A stretch of DNA of 64,000 bases from Clostridia bacterium (lineage in GTDB: Bacteria > Bacillota > Clostridia > Christensenellales > Borkfalkiaceae): the NCBI GenBank assembly GCA_900767815.1, contig CAAGAM010000195.1, forward strand, positions 62,001 to 126,000, read 5' to 3'. Position numbers and translations under genes: made by a program. The first letter of the stretch is position 1. Every line of letters starts with the position of its first letter. Under the pieces are notes generated by a model. The model did not search any database. It worked only from the letters and a program-made list of their open reading frames with translations, and was not told the DNA's origin. This document shows, piece after piece, positions 9,794 to 18,595 of the stretch.

Positions 9794-10258
9794 ATGAAGG
9801 ATAAATTTTATAACGAGAATTATCTTAATTACGTTTCTTCGATTTCTCCGAAGACAAACGAAAAAAGGAGCCTTTTACATGCGTTCTGGGTTGGCGGAAC
9901 GATTTGTCTTATCGGGCAATTTATAAGGTTTACGCTTGAATTTATCTTCGGGTTATACGGAGACGAGCTTGCCGGCACGACGTCCGTCGTTCTTATTTTT
10001 CTCGGCTCGCTTTTAACGGGGCTCGGTATATACGACAGAATCGGAAAGTACGCGGGCGGAGGTTCGATCGTTCCTATAACCGGCTTCGCGAACTCCGTCG
10101 TCTCTCCCGCAATGGATTTTAAAACCGAGGGATATATTTACGGTTTAGCCGCAAAAATGTTCGTAATCGCAGGACCTATAATCGTTTTCGGGATAATCGG
10201 CAGCGTTGCCGTCGGGCTTGTTTACTTCATTCTGTACTCCTTCGGAATTCTAATTTAA
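9794..10258 (+). CDS. spoVAC: Stage V sporulation protein AC (SpoVAC) homolog
   Basis: A 154-residue membrane protein. GGTICLIGQFIRF and the long motif region around residues 93-130, with GGGSIVPITGFANSVVSPAM followed by an Ala-Lys-Met-Phe-Val-Ile-Ala-Gly-Pro core, are characteristic of SpoVAC. In spore formers SpoVA proteins form the inner-membrane channel that imports dipicolinic acid into the forespore and releases it in germination. Here it stands alone; spoVAD and spoVAE, normally adjacent, are absent from this locus. AAGGAGAGA precedes the ATG. A 29-codon reading frame (9715-9804) overlaps the start and could be a leader peptide, but support is weak. Confidence 0.85.
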   Translation: MKDKFYNENYLNYVSSISPKTNEKRSLLHAFWVGGTICLIGQFIRFTLEFIFGLYGDELAGTTSVVLIFLGSLLTGLGIYDRIGKYAGGGSIVPITGFANSVVSPAMDFKTEGYIYGLAAKMFVIAGPIIVFGIIGSVAVGLVYFILYSFGILI

Positions 10259-10283
10259 AGTTCATTCAATCGGACATATCGCT

Positions 10284-10317
10284 AAAGGACTTTTCGATTT
10301 GTAAAAAGTCCTTTTTT
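10284..10317 (+). terminator. Rho-independent terminator of spoVAC
   Basis: AAAGGACTTTT and AAAAGTCCTTT pair around a loop beginning CGATTTGT, followed by T residues. It isolates spoVAC from pcrA. Confidence 0.9.
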
Positions 10318-10331
10318 AAAGCTTAAATAAC

Positions 10332-10360
10332 TTGAAAAAAATTACGTTTAGTGGTACAAT
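10332..10360 (+). promoter_or_regulatory. Sigma-A promoter of pcrA-ligA
   Basis: TTGAAA (10332-10337), 17-base spacer, TACAAT (10355-10360), only 17 bases before the pcrA start. Confidence 0.75.
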
Positions 10361-10377
10361 GATAGGTGAGGTAATTT

Positions 10378-12720
10378 ATGCTTGATCTTCTGAATAAACT
10401 GAATGACGAACAGATAAAACCGGTTATGGATACCGAAGGCGCGGTTTTGGTAATCGCGGGCGCGGGAAGCGGGAAAACGAGAGTTTTAACGAGCAGAATA
10501 GCGCATCTTGTCGAGGATCTGAACGTCGACCCGTATAATATCTTAGCGATAACGTTCACCAACAAAGCCGCCGACGAAATGAAGGAAAGGCTTGAAAAAA
10601 TAATCGGCGACATATCTCAGATGTGGGTTTGCACAATCCACTCGATGTGCGTCAAAATCCTAAGAAAATATGCCGAAAGGCTCGATTATAAAAAGGATTT
10701 TTCAATTTATTCCGAAACGGACAAAGACAAAGTTTTAAAGAGAATAATAATCGGCTTGGGGCTTGAATCGGATAAGTATTTAAAGACTTCGAAAAATCTT
10801 ATTTCGTCGCTTAAAAACAAGGATATGTCCACGGAACAATTCGCGAGAGAAAACCCGAGAATGCGGGACGTTACGTCGTATATGAAAATCATAGACGAAT
10901 ATAACGCCGAGCTTTTCCGCTCAAACGCGATGGATTTCGACGATCTGCTTATAAAAACATATCATCTTCTTGCAGAGCAAAGAGACGTACTTCTTGCTCT
11001 TTCCAAGAGATTCCGTTACATACACGTCGATGAGTTTCAGGATACCAACTTCGTTCAGTATAACATCGTCAAGCTTTTGTCATACGCCAACGGAAACCTT
11101 TTCGTCGTAGGCGACGACGATCAGAGCATTTACGGCTGGCGCGGCGCGGATATCAACAATATTCTCGATTTCGAGCATGATTTCAAAGGCGCGAAAACCT
11201 ATAAACTCGAAAGAAATTACCGTTCTACGAAAAAAATTCTCGAATTCGCAAATACGATAATCGCAAACAACACTTTGCGAAAAGACAAAGTGTTATGGAC
11301 GGATAACGACGAGGGCGTAAAACCCGAATTGTTCGTTGCAAACGAGGAGTCGGGCGAAGCTCAGTATACGGCGTTGCAGATCAAAACTTTCGTTCAGCAA
11401 AGAGGGTATAAATATTCCGATTTCGCAGTTTTAATGCGTATAAACGCATTGTCGCGTTCTTACGAGCAGGAATTCATGAAATACGGAATCCCATGCAAAG
11501 TTTACGGCGGATTTAAGTTTTTCGAACGAAAAGAGATAAAAGATATAACGGCATACCTGAGAATTTTGTGTAATCCGTTGGATAACGAAGCCGTTCTGAG
11601 AGTAATAAACGTACCCAAAAGAGGTATAGGCGATAAATCTATCGAGCAACTTGTCTATTATTCCGAAAAAAACGGACTTTCGGTTTTCGACGGGGTGTTC
11701 GATTGCGATAATCTCGATCTTAATGCGGGGGCAAAAGCTAAAATTCGCGGATTTAAGGATATAATTTCAAAGCTTATCGTTGCAAAAGAAACGATGCCGC
11801 TTTTAGAACTCGTCAAAGAAGTAATCGCAAAAACAAATTTTATGAGCTGCTTCGAGGAAGACACCCCCGAAAACGACGATAAAAAGAAAAACGTAAACGA
11901 ATTTTTAAGCTCGGTAGAGGAGTTTGCGAGGCTTAACCCGGAGTCGCCCCTTTCCGAATATCTTAACTCTATAACGTTGAGTTCGGACACCGATGAAATA
12001 AACGAAGGAGAGTTTGTCACGCTTGCCACGATTCATTCCGTTAAAGGTCTCGAATACAGATGCGTATTTCTTTGCGGACTCGACGCGGAAATTTTCCCGA
12101 TGCAACGTGCGTTGGAAGAAGATACCGAAGAGGAAGAGCGCAGGCTTATGTACGTTGCGATAACGAGGGCGAGAGAACGGCTTTTCTTTACGAGGGCGAG
12201 AAGCAGATTCTTATACGGCGGAAGAAGAGCGACGGAACCTTCCAAATTTCTTACAGAGCTTTCCGATAAGCTCGGTATCGTCAAAAAAAGCGAGCAGAGA
12301 TACGAGCAAGGCGGTTATTCGTCCGATCGTTCGTCTTACGGAAATTACGGCGGAACGGGAAGTCATAACGGCGCGGGCGGTTACGGCTCGTCCGATTTCG
12401 GGTATAAAAATTCTGGATACGGCGGAAATTACGGTTCGTCGGATTCCGATTACGGTTATTCGAAAAGCTACGGCGGATACAAGAACAACTCTTACGCAAC
12501 GGGATATGCCGCGCAAACGAGCAAACCGACCGAGAAAATTCAGTCGTCCGATCTCGGAAAATTCCATACGGGTACAAACGTCAGACATAAAAAATTCGGC
12601 GACGGAGTCATTATTTCCACAAAAAACAACGGCGGAGAGATTATCGCCGACGTCGCATTCAAAGGTGTGGGAATAAAATCGCTCGTACTTCGTCTCGCCC
12701 CGCTTGAGGTAATCGATTGA
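10378..12720 (+). CDS. pcrA: ATP-dependent DNA helicase PcrA/UvrD with a Gly/Tyr/Ser-rich insert
   Basis: A 780-residue SF1A helicase. Visible motifs are Walker A AGAGSGKT (27-34), TFTNKAADEM, DEFQDTN, DDDQSIYGWRGAD, the LERNYRS region, and VKGLEYRCVFL with YVAITRARERL. It unwinds DNA 3'-5' in excision repair and clears transcription conflicts. The last 50 residues (VRHKKFGDGVI onward) form the Tudor-like RNA-polymerase-binding domain of PcrA. Between helicase and Tudor domain, residues about 641-713 are a low-complexity linker made almost entirely of Gly, Tyr, Ser, Asp and Asn, not seen in well-studied PcrA proteins. ligA follows with overlapping stop/start, as in many Firmicutes. The start has GAGGTAA upstream. 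Confidence 0.97.
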   Translation: MLDLLNKLNDEQIKPVMDTEGAVLVIAGAGSGKTRVLTSRIAHLVEDLNVDPYNILAITFTNKAADEMKERLEKIIGDISQMWVCTIHSMCVKILRKYAERLDYKKDFSIYSETDKDKVLKRIIIGLGLESDKYLKTSKNLISSLKNKDMSTEQFARENPRMRDVTSYMKIIDEYNAELFRSNAMDFDDLLIKTYHLLAEQRDVLLALSKRFRYIHVDEFQDTNFVQYNIVKLLSYANGNLFVVGDDDQSIYGWRGADINNILDFEHDFKGAKTYKLERNYRSTKKILEFANTIIANNTLRKDKVLWTDNDEGVKPELFVANEESGEAQYTALQIKTFVQQRGYKYSDFAVLMRINALSRSYEQEFMKYGIPCKVYGGFKFFERKEIKDITAYLRILCNPLDNEAVLRVINVPKRGIGDKSIEQLVYYSEKNGLSVFDGVFDCDNLDLNAGAKAKIRGFKDIISKLIVAKETMPLLELVKEVIAKTNFMSCFEEDTPENDDKKKNVNEFLSSVEEFARLNPESPLSEYLNSITLSSDTDEINEGEFVTLATIHSVKGLEYRCVFLCGLDAEIFPMQRALEEDTEEEERRLMYVAITRARERLFFTRARSRFLYGGRRATEPSKFLTELSDKLGIVKKSEQRYEQGGYSSDRSSYGNYGGTGSHNGAGGYGSSDFGYKNSGYGGNYGSSDSDYGYSKSYGGYKNNSYATGYAAQTSKPTEKIQSSDLGKFHTGTNVRHKKFGDGVIISTKNNGGEIIADVAFKGVGIKSLVLRLAPLEVID

Positions 12721-14666
12721 TGGATAAAATCGCAAAAATGAGGGAACTTACAGACATTCTCAATAAGTACGCTTACGAGTATTACGTTCTGGATAATCCT
12801 TCCGTAGACGATAAGGTTTACGATAAAATATACGACGAACTTAAAAATTTGGAAGAAGAGACGGGGCAGGTTCTCGTCGATTCTCCGACGAGAAGAGTCG
12901 GCGGAGACCCGATAAGCTCTTTTCAAAAACACGAACATATACACAGACTTTATTCTCTCGATAAATCGGTAACTTACGAACAGCTCGAAGCTTTCGACGA
13001 AAGAGTGAGAAAGGTCGGAACGCCGACATACACCGTCGAATATAAATTCGACGGGCTTACGATGTGCCTTACTTACGAAAACGGAGTTTTCACGAGGGCG
13101 ACGACAAGAGGCAACGGAATAATCGGCGAGGACGTAACGGCGCAGGCTCTGACGATAAAATCGTTTCCGCTCAGAATAAACCGCGGCGGAACGATAGAAG
13201 TGCAGGGCGAAGCGATAATAAGGCTTTCCGTACTCGAAAAATATAACGAAACGGCAAGCGAACAGCTTAAAAACGCGCGGAACGCCGCGGCGGGAGCGAT
13301 AAGAAATCTCGACCCGAAAGTAACCGAAAAAAGAAAGCCCGAAATCATTTTTTATAACGTGAATTACATGAGCGACGGAGAATTTTCTTCGCAAGAGGAA
13401 ATTTTCGATTTTTTAAAGAAAAACGGATTCAAAGTTTTCGATTTTCTCCGCGTTTGCAAAAGTATGGACGAAGTGAAATCGGCGATAGAAGAAATAGAAA
13501 TCGGAAGGAAAAAAATCGACGTTTTAACGGATGGCGCAGTAATCAAGGTAAACGAGACGGCTCTTCGGGAAAAACTCGGGTATACCGATAAATTTCCGCG
13601 CTGGGCAATGGCTTATAAATTCGAAGCCGAAGAAGTGGAAACCACGCTTAAAAAAGTGGAATGGCAGGTCGGCAGAACGGGGAAACTCACGCCGCTCGGA
13701 ATCGTCGAACCCGTGGATATCGGCGGCGCGACGGTAAGAAAGGCAACGCTTAACAACTACGGCGATATTTTAAGAAAAAAGGTTAAAATCGGCTCCACGG
13801 TCTTAATCAGAAGGTCAAACGAAGTAATCCCGGAAATCTTAGGCGCGGTGGGCAATTTTGACGAAGGTTATGAAATCGCAAAACCCGAAAAATGCCCGTA
13901 TTGTCACACAAAACTAATTGAAGAGGGAGCAAATATTTTCTGTCCGAACAAAGATTGCCGCCCGAGAGTTATAGCAAAGCTTTCCAACTTTGCTTCAAAG
14001 GAAGGAATGAATATAGACGGTTTTTCGGAAAAAACGGCGGGTGTTCTTTTCGACGCGTTCGGCACGGACAAGTTTTCCGATTTATACAAACTCGATAAGG
14101 AAAAACTTTCAAAACTCGACGGATTCAAAGACAGAAAAGTCGAAAATCTTCTCACTTCGATTGAAAAGAGCAAAAAAGTGCCTCTCGGTAACTTTATTTT
14201 TGCTTTGGGTATAGACGGCGTAGGAAAGAAAACCGCAAAAGACCTTGCGAAAATATTCGGAAACGTCAAAGATCTTGCTTTGGCGACTGAAGAACGCTTA
14301 CGGGAGATTCCCGACGTCGGCGGAATTATGGCGAAAGACATCGCGGATTATTTTCGCGACGAAGACAATATTTGCGAAATAAACGAGTTGTTCGCCGCGG
14401 GCGTTACTCCCTTTTCCGAAACGGCGATATCCGACGGGAAATTTAAGGGAGAAAAAGTCGTTCTTACCGGATCGCTTACCGATTTTACACGCAGCGAAGC
14501 GCAAAAAATCATCGAAAGCGAGGGCGGAGAAGCGCAAAGTTCGGTCACAAAATCAACCACGCTTGTTATCGCGGGCGAAGCCGCAGGCAGTAAATTGGAC
14601 AAGGCAAGACAGCTCGGAATAAAAATAATTAACGAAGATGAGTTTAAAAACATAATATATAGTTGA
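12720..14666 (+). CDS. ligA: NAD-dependent DNA ligase LigA
   Basis: A 648-residue NAD-dependent ligase with all expected domains: N-terminal Ia domain, adenylation domain with catalytic Lys in KFDG (about residue 108), OB fold (WQVGRTGKLTPLG), a four-Cys zinc finger (CPYC and CPNKDC, about 391-412), helix-hairpin-helix repeats and a C-terminal BRCT domain (about 570-648, GEKVVLTGSL). It seals nicks in replication and repair. The ATG shares its first base with the pcrA stop (TGATG), with GAGGT inside pcrA, implying translational coupling. A TTG three bases earlier is less likely. The yicC promoter overlaps its stop codon. Confidence 0.98.
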   Translation: MDKIAKMRELTDILNKYAYEYYVLDNPSVDDKVYDKIYDELKNLEEETGQVLVDSPTRRVGGDPISSFQKHEHIHRLYSLDKSVTYEQLEAFDERVRKVGTPTYTVEYKFDGLTMCLTYENGVFTRATTRGNGIIGEDVTAQALTIKSFPLRINRGGTIEVQGEAIIRLSVLEKYNETASEQLKNARNAAAGAIRNLDPKVTEKRKPEIIFYNVNYMSDGEFSSQEEIFDFLKKNGFKVFDFLRVCKSMDEVKSAIEEIEIGRKKIDVLTDGAVIKVNETALREKLGYTDKFPRWAMAYKFEAEEVETTLKKVEWQVGRTGKLTPLGIVEPVDIGGATVRKATLNNYGDILRKKVKIGSTVLIRRSNEVIPEILGAVGNFDEGYEIAKPEKCPYCHTKLIEEGANIFCPNKDCRPRVIAKLSNFASKEGMNIDGFSEKTAGVLFDAFGTDKFSDLYKLDKEKLSKLDGFKDRKVENLLTSIEKSKKVPLGNFIFALGIDGVGKKTAKDLAKIFGNVKDLALATEERLREIPDVGGIMAKDIADYFRDEDNICEINELFAAGVTPFSETAISDGKFKGEKVVLTGSLTDFTRSEAQKIIESEGGEAQSSVTKSTTLVIAGEAAGSKLDKARQLGIKIINEDEFKNIIYS

Positions 14667-14691
14667 TATTTTTAAAAATTTATGCTAAAAT
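14663..14691 (+). promoter_or_regulatory. Sigma-A promoter of yicC-rpoZ
   Basis: TTGATA (14663-14668), 17-base spacer, TAAAAT (14686-14691), overlapping the ligA stop. Confidence 0.7.
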
Positions 14692-14720
14692 AGACAAGAA
14701 ATAATTTTGGCTGGTGTTTT

Positions 14721-15596
14721 ATGCAGAGCATGACGGGTTACGGCAAAGCCGAATATGCTGAAAACGGAATAACGTTAACGGTTGAGTTAAAAACCGTCAA
14801 CAACAGATTTTCGGATATCATTCCGAAGTATCCGAGAGCATTTATAGGGCTTGACGACGCGATAAGGAAAACAATTCAATCGAAAATCAAGAGAGGAAGA
14901 ATCGAACTTTTCGTCACGTACTTAAACACGAGCGAGGGTTCGAAGAAACTCGTCATTGACGAAGGGCTTTGTTCTGAGTACGTTTCGACGGCAAAAACCT
15001 TATCGGAAAAATACGGGCTTACAAACGATTTAACCGTAATGAGCTTGCTTCGCGCGCCGGATTGCGTTAACGAAGAAGTGTCGGACGAAGACTCCGAAAA
15101 AATTGAAGAAATCCTTATAAGTACCTTATCCGCCGCTTTGGACAATCTCGTAAAAATGCGCAAAATCGAAGGCGAAAAGCTGAAAAACGATATTTTATCG
15201 AGAAATGACGAAGTGGAAAGGTTAGTCGGCGAAATATCGAAGCGCGCACCCTTTATCAAAGCGGAATACGAAGCAAAAATCAAGGAACGTATGGCTGAAA
15301 TTTTAGGTTCGGTAGATTATGACCAAACGAGAATGTTGCAGGAAGTTGCGATTTTTGCCGACAGAACGAATATCGACGAAGAACTTACGAGGCTTAAAAG
15401 TCATATAGCACAGCTCAGAAACATTTGCCGCGAAGATATCGATACGGGTAAAAAACTTGATTTTCTCATGCAGGAATTCAACCGCGAAGCGAACACCGTC
15501 TGCTCGAAATCCAACGACATAGAAATAACGAAATATGCGCTTGCTCTAAAAAACGAAATCGAAAAGATCAGAGAGCAAGTACAAAATATAGAATAA
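14721..15596 (+). CDS. yicC: YicC/YloC family endoribonuclease
   Basis: A 291-residue protein with the defining N-terminus MQSMTGYGKAE, then LKTVNNRFSDI and GRIELFV, and the C-terminal signature CREDIDTGKKLDFLMQEFNR followed by a Glu-Asn-Thr region ending in KNEIEKIREQVQNIE. YicC proteins are endoribonucleases that trim small RNAs, with YloC the Firmicutes member. The length is normal. In Bacillus the yicC homolog is followed by remA, gmk and rpoZ; here rpoZ follows directly after 21 bases. Confidence 0.93.
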   Translation: MQSMTGYGKAEYAENGITLTVELKTVNNRFSDIIPKYPRAFIGLDDAIRKTIQSKIKRGRIELFVTYLNTSEGSKKLVIDEGLCSEYVSTAKTLSEKYGLTNDLTVMSLLRAPDCVNEEVSDEDSEKIEEILISTLSAALDNLVKMRKIEGEKLKNDILSRNDEVERLVGEISKRAPFIKAEYEAKIKERMAEILGSVDYDQTRMLQEVAIFADRTNIDEELTRLKSHIAQLRNICREDIDTGKKLDFLMQEFNREANTVCSKSNDIEITKYALALKNEIEKIREQVQNIE

Positions 15597-15617
15597 TCAA
15601 AAGGAGTTTTATATAAA

Positions 15618-15821
15618 ATGATAAATTATCCGCCTATAGACGAATTGGCTCAGAAAACAGGATCCAAATACGCGCTTTGCGTTATCGCAAGCAAGAGAGC
15701 AAGACAGCTTATCGACCATGCTCACAATCAGGGTCTTACCGAACTTCCCAGCAAAGAGAAGCCTCTTTCGGAAGCCGCCGAAGAAATATACGAAGATAAA
15801 GTTACCGTATCCAAATATTGA
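15618..15821 (+). CDS. rpoZ: RNA polymerase omega subunit
   Basis: A 67-residue protein with the omega core: MINYPPIDELAQKTGSKYAL at the start, VIASKRARQL, and KPLSEAAEEIYEDKV near the end. It binds and stabilises the beta-prime subunit of RNA polymerase. The length matches clostridial omega subunits. AAAGGAG precedes the ATG, and a strong terminator separates it from priA. Confidence 0.95.
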   Translation: MINYPPIDELAQKTGSKYALCVIASKRARQLIDHAHNQGLTELPSKEKPLSEAAEEIYEDKVTVSKY

Positions 15822-15827
15822 TCGTAT

Positions 15828-15873
15828 AACGGGATAGCTCGTAAAAACGGGCTGTTCCGTTCTATTTTTATTT
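15828..15873 (+). terminator. Rho-independent terminator of yicC-rpoZ
   Basis: A 15-bp stem with three G-U pairs (AACGGGATAGCTCGT / ACGGGCTGTTCCGTT), a four-base loop, then CTATTTTTATTT. Confidence 0.85.
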
Positions 15874-15918
15874 CGCGATCAAGCAATTTATTATTCCCGA
15901 AAAGGAGGAAAACGACCG

Positions 15919-18117
15919 ATGTTTGCCGAAGTAATCGTCGATATCGCGCACAGCGAAACCGACAGAGTTTTCGATTATAAACTTGACGACGACGCGATTA
16001 AAACGGGATATCGCGTCGAAGTTCCGTTCGGATATCAGAAAAAAGAGGGCTTCGTTATCGGCGTTAAAGAAAATTCCGACCTCCCGCCCGATAAAGTTAA
16101 ATCGGTCATAAGAGCGTTGGACGATTTCCCCGCAATCAACGGCGAATGCCTTTCGCTCGCAAAGTATATAAAAAACGCCTATCATGTTCCGTTTGCCGTT
16201 GCGTTAAGGCTTTTCATACCCGCGGAACTTCGCGGCGGAAGGGTAAAGCAAAAGCTTGTTTCCGTCATCAGCTTAACAGACGGTTATACTAAAGACGAAA
16301 TGTTATCGTCGCTAAGAAAAGGTTCTTCGGCTCAGGCGAACGCTATCGAATTTCTGTATAATGAAAAAACGTGTCTGAAATCGGTTCTGAACTCCGAATT
16401 CGGCGCGGCGGCGATAAAAGCACTGAAAGATAAAGGGTATTTCGTCGAAACGCAGGAAAAAGCGGGAAGGATACCTTATAAAGAGCTTAATAATTTTTCT
16501 AAAGACGTTCAACTTACGTCGGAACAATCGCGAGCGATACAAAGCGTTATAAACACCGACAAACGCGTAACTCTGCTTTTCGGCGTTACGGGAAGCGGGA
16601 AAACGGAAGTATATCTGCGGCTTATCAACGAAACTTTAAAAAAGGGCAGAACGGCGATAATGCTTGTCCCCGAAATCGCGCTCACGCCGCAAATGTTAGG
16701 GCAGTTGCGGGCAAGATTCGAAGGAAGCGTGTCTATTTTACACAGCGGGCTTTCTGCAGGCGAAAGATACGACGAGTGGCTAAAACTCAAAACGGGCGAA
16801 TCGAAAATCGCAATAGGCGCGAGGAGCGCGATTTTTGCGCCTCTTGAAAACGTAGGGATTATAATCGTTGACGAAGAACACGATTCGAGCTACGACGCAG
16901 AGACGAGTCCGCGGTATAAAACGGTGGAAATAGCGATAAAAAGAGCTGCGGAAACGGGAGCAAAAGTCGTTTTAGGCAGCGCTACGCCGTCTATCGAGAG
17001 CTATGACAAAGCGTTAAGCGGCGAATATAATTTTGCCGAAATGAAAACGAGAATCAACGGGAAACAGCTTCCCGAATTTATCGTTGCGGATATGCGCAAG
17101 GAAATCAGGCGCGGGAACGCAAGTATTTTTTCGGCAGATCTCAGAGACGGGCTTGAAGATTGTTTGAAAAACGGGAATCAGGCTATTGTTTTTTACAACA
17201 GAAGAGGCTATTCGAGGCAGGTTATCTGCCGCGACTGCGGATATGTCGCGAAATGCGAAAACTGCGATATCTCCTTAAATTATCATAAAGATTACAATTT
17301 GTTGAAGTGTCATTATTGCGGTGCGACATATAAAATGCCGAAAGCCTGCCCCGAATGCGGTTCGATAAATTTAAGCTACAGCGGCGCGGGTACGCAAAAA
17401 ATCGTATCCGAATTACAAAATCTTTTTCCGTCGGCAAAGATAATCCGCATGGACAACGACACGACTCAGACCAAAGACGGGCATTTTAAAATTTTAAAGG
17501 AGTTCGCCGAACATAAAGCGGATTTTCTTGTCGGAACGCAAATGGTCGCAAAAGGACACGATTTTCCGTCCGTAACGCTCGTCGGCATCCTCGATGCGGA
17601 TATGAGCTTGTATTTTTCCGATTACAGAAGCGGAGAAAGAACTTTCCAACTTATTACGCAGGTTGCGGGAAGAAGCGGCAGGGCAAATAAAAAAGGTAAA
17701 GTCGTTCTGCAGACGTATAATCCCGAAAACGAAATTTTACAGGCGGCTATAAATTACGATTACGATGGGTTTTTCGAAAGAGAAAAAGCGATAAGAAAAG
17801 CAACGGGCTTTCCGCCGTATGCGCTCATTGTCAGGGTAATGATCGAATCGGAAGACGATTCCGTCGCTCTCGACACATTAAAAACAGTTTACATAAAAAC
17901 TTCAAAAATTTTCGATAATCACAGGGAAAATTTTCTTTTTTTCAACAAGATGAAAAGCCCTGTGAAAAGGATAAAAAACAAATTCAGATATCAGCTCTTA
18001 ATGAGGCTCACGGGCGATTATTCCTCGATAAAAGACGAAATATACGATATAGCCGAATCGGCTAAAACTCCGAAAGTTCTTTGTTACGTTGAGGAAAACC
18101 CGTCCAATCTTTATTAA
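15919..18117 (+). CDS. priA: Primosomal protein N' (replication restart helicase PriA)
   Basis: A 732-residue SF2 helicase. The N-terminal DNA-binding region is followed by Walker A GVTGSGKTEVY (about 224-234), the DEEHD box, GSATPSIESY, and the zinc-binding Cys pairs CRDCG, CENC, CHYCG and CPECG (about 437-475) that are specific to PriA. It reloads the replisome at stalled forks. AAGGAGG precedes the ATG. It starts the run priA-def-fmt-rsmB-rlmN-rsgA-rpe. coaBC, its usual upstream neighbour, is missing here. Confidence 0.97.
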   Translation: MFAEVIVDIAHSETDRVFDYKLDDDAIKTGYRVEVPFGYQKKEGFVIGVKENSDLPPDKVKSVIRALDDFPAINGECLSLAKYIKNAYHVPFAVALRLFIPAELRGGRVKQKLVSVISLTDGYTKDEMLSSLRKGSSAQANAIEFLYNEKTCLKSVLNSEFGAAAIKALKDKGYFVETQEKAGRIPYKELNNFSKDVQLTSEQSRAIQSVINTDKRVTLLFGVTGSGKTEVYLRLINETLKKGRTAIMLVPEIALTPQMLGQLRARFEGSVSILHSGLSAGERYDEWLKLKTGESKIAIGARSAIFAPLENVGIIIVDEEHDSSYDAETSPRYKTVEIAIKRAAETGAKVVLGSATPSIESYDKALSGEYNFAEMKTRINGKQLPEFIVADMRKEIRRGNASIFSADLRDGLEDCLKNGNQAIVFYNRRGYSRQVICRDCGYVAKCENCDISLNYHKDYNLLKCHYCGATYKMPKACPECGSINLSYSGAGTQKIVSELQNLFPSAKIIRMDNDTTQTKDGHFKILKEFAEHKADFLVGTQMVAKGHDFPSVTLVGILDADMSLYFSDYRSGERTFQLITQVAGRSGRANKKGKVVLQTYNPENEILQAAINYDYDGFFEREKAIRKATGFPPYALIVRVMIESEDDSVALDTLKTVYIKTSKIFDNHRENFLFFNKMKSPVKRIKNKFRYQLLMRLTGDYSSIKDEIYDIAESAKTPKVLCYVEENPSNLY

Positions 18118-18138
18118 GTTTTAAAGCGGAGGATACAA

Positions 18139-18594
18139 ATGGCTAAACTTGAAATATTGCAGGTAGGCGCGCCTGTTTTAAGAGAAAAATGCGTTAAAGT
18201 CGAAAACATAGACCTTAATCTTTTAAAACTTTTAGACGACATGAAGCAAACTCTCGAAGAAGCTCAGGGCGCGGGGCTTGCGGCTCCGCAGGTAGGTAAA
18301 AATATACGCGTTTTTATAGTTTCCACGGACGACGGATATTTTGAGTTTATAAATCCGAGAATTTTAGGCGTTTCCGGTTCACAATACGGAGTTGAAGGCT
18401 GTCTTTCGGTTAAAGGCAAATGGGGCGACGTTAAAAGACCTAAAAAAGTTACGATTGAAGCGACAGACAGATACGGAAAGAAATTCAAACTCGTGGCAAG
18501 AGATTTCACGGCGCGGGCTATCTGCCATGAAAACGACCATCTCGACGGAATTTTGTATATCGACAAAGCGAATAATTTAAGAGACGAGGCGTAA
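18139..18594 (+). CDS. def: Peptide deformylase
   Basis: A 151-residue deformylase with the three active-site motifs: GAGLAAPQVG (GxGLAAPQ), EGCLSV with the metal-binding Cys, and HENDHLDG (HExxH). It removes the formyl group from nascent proteins, using Fe or Zn. It is followed one base later by fmt, which adds the formyl group to Met-tRNA, the conserved def-fmt pair. CGGAGG precedes the start. Confidence 0.97.
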   Translation: MAKLEILQVGAPVLREKCVKVENIDLNLLKLLDDMKQTLEEAQGAGLAAPQVGKNIRVFIVSTDDGYFEFINPRILGVSGSQYGVEGCLSVKGKWGDVKRPKKVTIEATDRYGKKFKLVARDFTARAICHENDHLDGILYIDKANNLRDEA

Positions 18595-18595
18595 A

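Noticed and set aside
9715..9804. A 29-codon reading frame overlapping the spoVAC start, possible leader peptide
   Set aside because: Only a distant GGAG could serve as ribosome-binding site, the composition is unremarkable, and no conservation can be tested here.
12540..13394. A 284-codon open frame antisense to pcrA and ligA
   Set aside because: Arg/Phe/Tyr-rich composition typical of antisense shadows, no ribosome-binding site, and it covers two certain genes.
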